The notes beneath the pieces were generated by a model, which had not been told where the DNA came from, did no database searches, and worked only from the letters and a program-made list of their open reading frames with translations. From the NCBI GenBank assembly GCA_003184365.1, contig NKYR01000055.1:1-64000 (forward strand): DNA of 64,000 nucleotides, in the 5' to 3' direction. The position numbers were made by a program, and so were the translations under genes. Positions 55,263 to 64,000 of the stretch are shown piece by piece (position 1 is the first letter of the stretch; each line of letters starts with the position of its first letter). Source of the stretch: Evernia prunastri (lineage: Eukaryota; Ascomycota; Lecanoromycetes; Lecanorales; Parmeliaceae).

Positions 55263-56794
55263 TCACACTGGTGCTTGGCTGTGAGTGGCCAATTCGTCGA
55301 GTAGCTGGACGGTCTCTCCCGGGTTTGCGATCCAGGCCGTTGTACACGCCAGTCTTGCTTTGAAGTCGTTCGCCCCAGCGGACAGGAATTGGTCCCCAAC
55401 GTGTAAGGTTTTGCTGCCCTCGATGCCGCGGAGGTAACGCTGGCACGCGAGGACACCCCATCCCTTGTCGCCGATGTCCACGAACACATCGTTGCCTCCG
55501 TTGAAAGCGCAGAAAGGGAGCTTTCTCGCGGCCGGTGACATTTCGACGACTTGTTGGGTTACAAGAACGGTTTCCTCGAGTTGCTCTCGGGTGAATTTTC
55601 GGGCATTTGGCGCGGTGATTGGGATGATCCCAACAGCCCGCTCTTTTCTCAGGATTTCGGCGGACAAGTTCATGCCGGAAATACATTCCCGCAGGGCTTT
55701 CTCAGCGACATCAAGCAAAGCCTGGATATCTTCCTCGACCCATTGTTGCATTTCTGGGAGAAGCCATTCGCTTCTTTCGATGTATCTTAGTAGGTATTCT
55801 GAGGAAGTGTCAAGTTGAAAGAGGAAGTTGCTTTCACCGCCTAGAATGATCAACTCTGGATTGGTCACTTGTTGCATAGTCACAGCGGATTTGATTGCTT
55901 CTAAGAGACCGTAAAGACGACCATAGTACTTCTTCGCTTCAGTATAGCCTGCTGCTGTCACGATGCCGACCTTGGTGCCCTGGGCCAAGAGGCTTAAGAT
56001 TCTCGGGATGACCGGATTGTCAGCGGTCAACGACTGACCGTCATCTAACGAAGGGTATTAGCAGCAAAAACTTGTACAATAAAAACAGTAAGACGTTTGG
56101 GGTAGTTAAATACTACGGGCGAAGTACCCGCAAATCATGCACGGCTGACCAACACAGCGAACAAGAAGCTAGAACCGGAACCACATGATTCCCAAAAACC
56201 CGCAAACAGAACCACAAAACAGCACCGCCACCATCAAACCTACCATAAAGCGTCACGTCCCCGTCGAAAGTCACCAGCTCCAGCGAACCCCCCCGCACCA
56301 GGCTCAGCACCTGCGCCGAATTCAAAATCAGCCGGACGTCGTTGAACGACGGGGCCACGAAGCGGCGCGAGCTGATCCGCCTCTGCCGGTCCTGGTACCG
56401 GAACGCTTCCTCCAGGAGCAGGGGCGTGAAGAAGACGCCGACGCTCGGGACGAGGAGCTTCAGCTTCGAGCGCCGGTGCGTGCCGGAGCACTGGTGCGCG
56501 ATGTGATCGTTGATTAGGTCTTCGACCTGAGTGTTTTTGGGCTGGTTAGCTTTTTTCGGGTAGCTAGAGTTGGGGGGTTGGGATGGGATGGGGTCTCACA
56601 TCGTGGAATATCTCCGCGTACCGTCTATGCGCCGTCGAGGCCATCGTGACGAGCACATCCCGGCGGTCGTCGTACGCCGCCGTGGGCTGCGAGTGCAGAA
56701 CGAAGGGCACGGCCAGGAGGCCTTTGATCCATTCGATGAGCTGGTCCCGACGGTGGGTCTTGAGCGCGTACTCGACGCGGTAACGCGTTGTCAT
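55263..56794 (-). CDS. ISN1: IMP-specific 5'-nucleotidase
   Basis: Three exons (56600-56794, 56244-56526, 55263-56044) with 73- and 199-nt introns give 419 residues, a little shorter than the ~450 of yeast Isn1. The N-terminal MTTRYRVEYALKTHRRDQLIEWIKGLL, the block FVAPSFNDVRLILNSAQV and the nucleophile motif VTFDGDVTLY (residues ~150-159, HAD-like DGD) identify it. C-terminal GIVTAAGYTEAKKYYGRLYGLL, CAFNGGNDVFVDIGDKGWGV and LHVGDQFLSAGANDFKAR complete the phosphatase core. It dephosphorylates IMP to inosine in purine turnover and is a conserved single-copy housekeeping enzyme. It therefore probably lies outside the metabolite cluster. Confidence 0.95.
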
Positions 56795-57287
56795 TTTCGA
56801 TGGAGGGGAGATTGAGGGGGGTACCAGGGGGGTAGGAGGCTTTGGTAGCTTGGACGCTGGGAAGGGGTTTCTGGCAAGCCTGTATGGTGGAATGCGGAAG
56901 GGCCCCTCTTTGCGTTAGCTCCGGGTACTTCACTCCTACCTTACTGATTCTGGAATAGTGTGCGGATGAGTAAGCGTAAGATCCTTCAGGCCGAGGGAAA
57001 GAAATTCCAGGAGAAAGGTTCGGTAACGGTGTACTGCTGGGTGAGATTAAAGTACATAGCTAGGTACATTTATCTAGTCGACTTAAGACGATGGTTTGAT
57101 AATATCTACCTGAAGTACCGAGATCGCCGTATCAAAGACAAGACTGCTTGTTATTCATGATCACTAACATTTAGGGGACTTGTAATAAGTTACGCTTTTT
57201 ATTCAAATTACACATTCTTGATTCGCTCTTCACATTACGCAGTAACATACTCTCAATCGCGAAACGCAGCATAAATCACATTTTCGC
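56795..57287. other. Intergenic region
   Basis: Upstream region of ISN1 and 3' flank of the second ABC transporter. AT-rich on its right side. No gene seen. Confidence 0.5.
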
Positions 57288-60200
57288 TCACTCATCAGCG
57301 CCTTCGGGAACCGAGCTGCTGTACAACTGACTGAACGCCGACGACGGCTGCGCTAGGAGCTTGTACGGACTGTCGAGTTCCACAAGCGTCCCCTTGTCCA
57401 GCACGGCTACTTTGTCGAAGTCGGTGATGGTGTCCAGCTTATGCGCTACGGCGATGATGGTGTGGCGGGAGAATTTCTGCCGGATGATGCGTTGCATTAA
57501 TGCGTCGGTGACGTCGTCGAGACTGTATGCTTGGTTAGTAAATAAATTTGAGGATACAGGGTTGAATGGCTGGATGATAGTGTGTGTGTGTGCAGGAGAT
57601 GACGAGGGATAACATACCTGCTGGTGGCTTCATCGAGGACAAGGATAGAACTCTGCCGCAAGAGAGCCTGAGCCAAACATAGCAGCTGCTTCTGTCCGTG
57701 CGAGAGATTCACGTCCTCGATATCGGCGTCCAACCCCCCTTTACCCTCTATCCCCTCCCACAGCCTTACATCCTGCAATGCCGCAATTACCGCTTTGTCC
57801 GTGGCCCGCCCGTACGGATCAATATTCAGCCGCACGCTCCCATTCAGTAAGAATATATCCTGTGGCAGCCCAATGATACGGGACCGCACCTCGTGCCGCG
57901 GGATGGTACTCAGGTCGATCCCATCAACCGTGATGCTACCTGTGCGCAACTCTAACATTCGGAAAAGCGTCATTATCAATGATGATTTCCCGCTGCCGGT
58001 GCGTCCGCAGATCCCGATTTTCTCGCCGCCTCGGATGGACAGGGTGAGCCCTTTGAGGACGGCACGCTTGGTATCATAGCCTGCGCTTACGGAGTTGAAC
58101 TCAATGCCTCCTTGAGCGGGCCAGTCGGGGGGTAGTACAGCAGTCTCTTGGGATGTGTCTTCGGGGTTAGTGGTGCTGGTGAAATTCCGGATTCGGCTGA
58201 CGGCTCCGATGTGTGTTTCGAGCATCGTCCAATATTGCAATACAAGCTTTAGGTGCTGGCTGAACAATATTACGTTTAGTAACGCGATGCCGACGTAGGC
58301 GCCGCTGAGAACACCACGTAGGCCGGTGATAAGCGACATGAGCATTATGGCTATTGCGGCGACGAGGAGATCGAGTACTAGCTGCAGCCAGCGCTGCACT
58401 GAGAAGAGGAGGTAGAATGGCTTCTGCGATTGGTCCAAAAGGTGGCGGTGCTTCGCCTCTAGAGAATGTTGCCAGCCGAATGCGCGGATCGTGGTGAGTC
58501 CGGCGATGTTTTCGCTAAACAAGGAGTAGAGTGGTGACTTGGCTTCGAGATCGAGGAATCGTAGTTGGCGGGACGTTCGCAAATAGAACTTTTGGATCAA
58601 ATAGACGAAGAGGAAACAGACGGGGAAAGATATTGCCGCGTAGACTGAGGAGACTCCGATGAGAATGATTTGCGCGAGGCAAAGGATGAACGCTGCAACG
58701 AAATTCAATGCTGAAAGGGGTAAATCCATGTCGATGAGCTGGAGATCTTGCGAGAACCTGTTGAGTGTGACGCCGGTGTCGGTAGTGGAGAAAAAGGTCA
58801 GTGGAGCTGCGAGCACGGTCTTCAGCAGTCGGTGGTGGAAATTTTCACCTGATTGAGGCACCATGGTGATGATGATTTGCCAGCAACTGATAATTAGAGA
58901 GATGAGGCCCGCTACGCCAAGCATAGCATAGATGCCAAGATAGTAGCCGAGCCTTTGGTTTGGGTGCTGAGCGTTTGCGGCTGCCCACCATCCAAGCCAT
59001 ATTTGTGGAAAGGAGATGCAGAATACATAGGAGCACATGGCGACAATGAAGGTTACTACTGCAAATACACCCACAGATTTCGCGTAGTACGCGTAGATGG
59101 CAAGATCGCCGGTTCGTTTGTTGGCTTCGAACTCTGCGGTCTCTATCGTTTCTTTGGATGGTGGCAATGTGGGATATACGATTTTACTCGTAGTGGCCAT
59201 GGCGAGGACTTGATCCAGATTGGTCATCTCGGTAGATCTAACAGTCCAATCCGCTTGCTGAAGCTCGAAGCCTGAGACATAGCCACCGGCTGCATTGAGC
59301 TCCTTGAAGCTTCCTTGTTCCGTGATTTCGCCTTTCTCGTTGAGAACGACAATGTGATCTGCAAAGGGTAGTCGCTTGCTAGAAGAGGAAGCGAGGATAG
59401 TGGTGGCACTTTGGCGACGTAACAGCCCGTCCTGACCAAGAAGACTGTGAAAGACTCGCTGTTCGGTGTCCATATCCAAACCGCTGAGTACATCATCGAG
59501 GATGCATAGATCGTGTCGTGAGTAAACAGCGCGAGCTAATGCGAGCCTTTGGCTTTGGCCTCCGCTCAGCGCGATACCCTTGCTTCCGATTTGCGTCTGA
59601 TCAGCGAGCGGCATCTGTCGCAGATCTTCGTCTAGAGCACAAGCCTCCAGTATAGTGTTATACCAACGTTCATCGTATTCAGAGAACGCGGTGACGCTGT
59701 CCCGTATAGTGCCGTTCATGTGAAATGGTGACTGGTCACAGTAGGATACATCACCAGCGAATAGTTTAATTGTCCCCGAAAGCGCAGGAACCTCGCCTAG
59801 GAGTGCTTTGAGCAGTGTCGTCTTACCGCAGCCCACAGGCCCCACTATCATTGTCAACTTTCCTTGCGGAATCTTCATTTGGATCGACGACAGCAGGGCT
59901 TCCTTGTCAGTTTCCCAGCCGAAGCTACCGTCTTCTACGCAGAGGAAGTCGGCGTTAGACATGGTAAAGGATATCATGGCTTTGTCTTTTGCGGAAGTTA
60001 TGTGTGACTGGGAGGATTTCTCAGACCATTTGAGGCTGTCACTCGCACTGGTATCGCTCTGAGAATTTTGTCCGTTGTCAGATTCATATTGGAAGGGCTT
60101 GATTCTCTTGTCTTCGTGTTGAGGGGTCTCCAAATAGACTTGAATGCGATCGAAGCAGCCCAAAGAGCCGGCAAAAGCACTCATGGCCATGATCAGCGAA

Positions 60201-62001
60201 GACAGAGGATCAGCGAGTAGCGCAAACAGCGAGAGTGACGTGAAAACCTTGCTAGTATCCAGGGTAGTGTTACCGTTGCTCCTCAAGGCTATGAACGAGA
60301 AGACCATGAATGTTAGGACGGGCGCAATCACAGGGGTGGTGTACGCGAAAAACATGCTTCCGATCAGAAGTCTTCGGAACTTTTTGGAGATGTCCAACTC
60401 TTGCAACCTCAGATTGTGCAGATTGTCAAATAAAATGTCAGCTAAGCCGCACATCTTAATGCGTTTCATTGAACCCAGCATTTTCGTGGTGGCGCTGATT
60501 CGTCTCTCGATAGCTTCGAGCCATAGAGCTTGTCTTTGCACCACCAGATTCATAACGAAGAGCGAGCCTAAAAATGAGACTGTGACGGAGAATGGCGTTA
60601 GCACTGATTATATACCTATTCCTATAGTCTTTGTGCATGATGGTCTCTCCAGATCAATGTGAAAGGATGACTTGCCTATGGCCACTGCGATTGGAATAAC
60701 ACAAGCTGCGCCAAGCTGCCGTTCCAGCAAGTAGATAGCAAGGGCGATTTCGATGAGATTTGCCCAAATCTCGTGCATTGTCTGCCATCCATTGGTGATC
60801 CTTTCGATATCGGCACTCATGAGAGTCAGTGATGTCGCAGGATCAGCAGCGTTAGCTTTCAATGACGATGTCTTAGCGAACATCATAGAAATAAGGCCAC
60901 CTCTGGCCATGGTAATTGCACGATATGTCAAATGTTGGTATTGGCCAGTAGTGATGGCAATGCCAGTGTACACGAGAAAGTATGCGCCGATCAGGCCATA
61001 CCCTACGTTGTTCGGATCTTCTGACTTGGGCCGCGAGGAGAAGCTGATGGCACGTTGGATCAGGAACGGTTGGCAGAAGTTGAATGCAATGAGTCCTAAG
61101 CGAGGTGGAACCACCGAGAGAAGACGCCATTTGAGCCTGCCGAAAAATAAGAATAGTAGTGACCGAGGAGCCTTGTTCGGCAGAGTTGTCCAGACTGTTT
61201 GGATCCTGTCGTATAAGTAATCGCATGTTAGGTGCTTGTCCAGCGGAGGCAAGTCTTCCATGAACAGAGATCGCTTGAAGCCGGTTCGGAAAAGAACATT
61301 GAGCCACCAGAAGACAGATCGGCTAAAGAGTCCGCTGGTGGCTTCAGGTGAAGCGAACTTCCATTTGGGGTGTAGAATACGGCGCTTTTCGACGGCCTCA
61401 AAGATGACCAAGAGAAACTTGATTGTAAAAGAAACCGTAGTGATGGCAGCGACAGCACTGCTGTTAGGTCGCAACCAAAGTGTTCTGACTCGGGCAGTAT
61501 CAAGCAAGAGGGTCAGAGATAAATAGAGCTGTATTACTAATGAGGGTCGGATGGACCGCTCGTGCTCCACGAAGGAGAGGATCGCTAATGCAAAAGCACC
61601 AACTGCGCCAAGGACAGCGTTGGCTACCGATGCTGTGGTCTTGGTCGTGGTTGGCTTTGCCCATAGCGCAACGATGGCGAGCTGGATGGCTCCGAAAATT
61701 GCATATAGGAGCTGCACAGGCAAATCTTAGTGTCATTACAATGTACTGTGCAAGAAAACAGGGAGCATTGATAAAGACCACCTACAAGTTTAGAGGCCAA
61801 CCAAGAGCTTGGATCGACCTTGATCTTTCTTCGAAACAGATATATAATTCGGAAGGGGACGACTATGAGCAGCAGGCCCAGCGGAAGTATGGATAGAATG
61901 GTTTCTTCGAACAGTAATGTGAAGTCGAAACCGCCGCGGCAACCTTTTGCATAAGGGCCAAAGGTGTCATCGACTTGCTTGCATGATAGCGGTGTCGCCA
62001 T
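57288..62001 (-). CDS. ABCC-type full ABC transporter with TMD0
   Basis: Four exons (61786-62001, 60676-61711, 57618-60579, 57288-57522) give 1482 residues. Introns are 74, 96 and 95 nt; the middle one starts GCAAGT rather than GT, a GC-AG intron, and splicing it rebuilds IAVAIVSFLGSLFVMN. An N-terminal hydrophobic TMD0 precedes the linker FWWLNVLFRTGFKRSL. TMD1 and NBD1 follow (GPVGCGKTT ~665, ALSGGQSQR, CILDDVLSGLD), then TMD2 and NBD2 (GRTGSGKSS ~1275, LSHGQKQL, VLDEATSSLD). NBD1 has Asp in place of the catalytic Glu, while NBD2 keeps it. This is the organisation of fungal multidrug-resistance-type ABCC pumps. It lies beyond ISN1, so a link with the metabolite cluster is uncertain. Confidence 0.93.
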
Positions 62002-64000
62002 TCCTGCTGTGACGGAGTACTTGACAAGAATGTGACATGAAATGCAACCTTTACGCAGGGTCTGAGGTGGCTGGTGAACTGGGGAATTCCTTCGAGGATC
62101 TGAGAGAGAAGTGGTTCTTGAGCAAGAGATCAATTTGGAGCGCGTCAATCAGACCGGGTCGAGCACGCGTGGGGAGTACATTTTCATGAAGACGTGGCTA
62201 GGACGCACAGCTCGGTTCCCAACTACCTGACGCTCTTGTGGATGTGGCAAGTCAAGGCTCCGGTGTGATGGCACCAAGTAGCTCGCGTATTGGACCGCAT
62301 GACGTTAAGTGCATGCGTGCATGGTTTGGGGTCGCAAGCTGCAGCCGCTGATGCAAGGGTTGCCATTTTTGGGTGGTTCCACCCCTGCCGTCGGTAGCTC
62401 TTTGGTGTACCGCAACACTGGCTCCTGCTCGGTAGCATTCCGGTCGTGTGGATAGACAGGGCTAAGCTCATCGTATCCGATGTAGCTAAGAAGATGAGGC
62501 GTCAAGCAGATTTACCTAGTACCTACGGCACATTTCCAGCCAAACATAGAGTACCTTCTTGGAGAATAGCGTGACAGCGCCGTTTCCTGAAGTATGAGAC
62601 TGCATCTGCAGGGTATAGCACCACACCTTAGCAAATGTGCTAAGGTAGTGTGCCCCTTGGAAGTCGAAAACGTCATGTCTTTACTAAGGCTTGAGGTACT
62701 CGTATAGGTAGAAGCGGCAGAGCTGATGCATCTGACGATCCGACTCGACAGACGAGCTATTCGGCTATGGCCAGAGTCAGTCAAGTAATCGTTCAAGAGT
62801 TAAGAGAATTGTTCGGAACGATGGGCCGATATTTTATGCGCCGGCTCGATGTTTTAGAGCGAGAGGGAAGACGATAGCGTAGGGCAATTATTGGATCAAG
62901 CAGCTGACTAGTTGAATCAGTCGGGTTCAGGGTTTGAAGGATGGGATGGAACAGAAGATGAAATGAAAAAAAGATGAAAAAAGAGAGATACAATTTGCTA
63001 TCATTTACTTTACCTTAAGCTACTTTTAGGATTCGGATAGCCAAGCTTCTAAGTCCAATCCGGTAAAGTGTGCGTGACCCTGAGAGCGAGCTAGTGGACT
63101 AGGCTAGTACTAGGTATAATTGCCGCCCCTTTGTCAGGGCACTGGCACTGGCTGGCTACCTGTCGTTCCCAAATTCCCAGGCAGAATCATCTTCAAACCA
63201 ACCTAAATTATTAACTACCTCAACTCTCAACTCTCAAGGGTGCCCAAGCCTCAAGTCAAGGTGGTTGATACTCATAAGCTAAAGTAAGTCTGAAAACGCC
63301 TCAGCGGCTTGTGAGCTAAAGAAAGTAGTTGACAGTAAACGGTCGTGACTCGTACACGGCATTCGCCAGACCTTACTGGAAGTATCATTGTGGCGTCTGG
63401 AGATATTACCTACCTCAGCCATCCAAGCCTTTCAAGACTATCTTACGCAATACGCCGCTGCTTGGCTAAGTTGACAAGGTAAGGGAAGGGAAGGTAAGGT
63501 AGCTTGGCTCAATTCTTCCCTCCCTCCCTTCCCGTACCTCCCTATGGTTCCAAGTGTTACGATATACACCGACGTCTGACAAGAATTTATTGACTGTATA
63601 GGTACCTAGCTTACGATAATACCATAATAAGGAAATCAGATGGATTATAACTTCAGTCGAACGATGCAGCTGCAGTGGAGATCATACCCTCGCTGTCTGC
63701 ACGATTAAAAGATGCAGGAATCACGATATCCGAGCACATGGCCGTCGCGTGTAAAAACCCGTTAAACTCGCATATGGATATGGAGCGAAATGCATTGGGC
63801 GCATCACAACCTCCCTTTCCCACCAACCAATTTTCATGCCCAAGCCTATTTCAACTTTTTTTTACTTTCAACCTGCATACACATTACATGATGCAGATGA
63901 AAATTTTCCTTTTCTTTCCATTTTTCTCATTTTTCCCTTAGTAATTTTCCCCACCCCTTTTTCTCGGGGGCTCTAATTTCCTACCCCGCAATGGTCCCCC
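62002..64000. other. Gene-free right end
   Basis: Two kilobases with only short, motif-free frames. It contains the promoter of the ABCC transporter, GGGAAGG/TCCCTCCC purine-pyrimidine runs near 63480-63540 and T-rich runs near the end. No RNA gene or transposon recognised. Confidence 0.5.

Overview
The window looks like nuclear DNA of a filamentous ascomycete (Pezizomycotina). Genes are broken by short introns, mostly 44-100 nt, with GT...AG ends and CTAAC/CTGAC-like branch points. The protein families are typical of moulds: a reducing PKS-NRPS, CYP52-type P450, ABCC transporters, an Isn1 nucleotidase and fungal F-box-like proteins. The species or class cannot be fixed from the sequence alone. 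All exon models below were built by hand from reading frame and splice-site logic; no search was run.

Layout. 1-3.7 kb is gene-poor and carries degenerate repeats. 3.7-8 kb holds a small secreted cysteine-rich protein, a RING-type protein, a BTB protein and a small gene that may be broken. 8.95-21.35 kb is one very large minus-strand gene: eight exons and about 4007 residues, with the order KS-AT-DH-MT-(silent ER)-KR-ACP-C-A-PCP-R. From 23 to 47.5 kb the accessory genes follow: P450, a multi-pass membrane protein, a LovC/ApdC-like trans enoyl reductase, an FSH1-type serine hydrolase, an SDR, a possible nuclear regulator, a CYP52-like P450, an ATP-grasp enzyme and an ABCC exporter. 48-57 kb has ordinary genes (F-box-like, hypothetical, IMP-specific 5'-nucleotidase). 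57.3-62 kb is a second full-length ABCC transporter, and the last 2 kb appears gene-free.

How the genes may work together (inference). The PKS half builds a reduced, C-methylated polyketide. The separate enoyl reductase supplies the step the silent ER cannot do. The NRPS half adds one amino acid, and the terminal R domain releases the chain, probably by reduction because its Tyr-Lys pair is intact. Two P450s and the SDR would oxidise or reduce the released product. The FSH1 hydrolase may cut or proofread the chain, the ATP-grasp enzyme could add a further amide or ester bond, and the ABCC protein could export the product. The PKS-NRPS plus trans-ER pairing is a known arrangement. The unusual features are the added ATP-grasp ligase, the FSH1 hydrolase beside an R-terminated enzyme, and the uncharacterised membrane and nuclear proteins.
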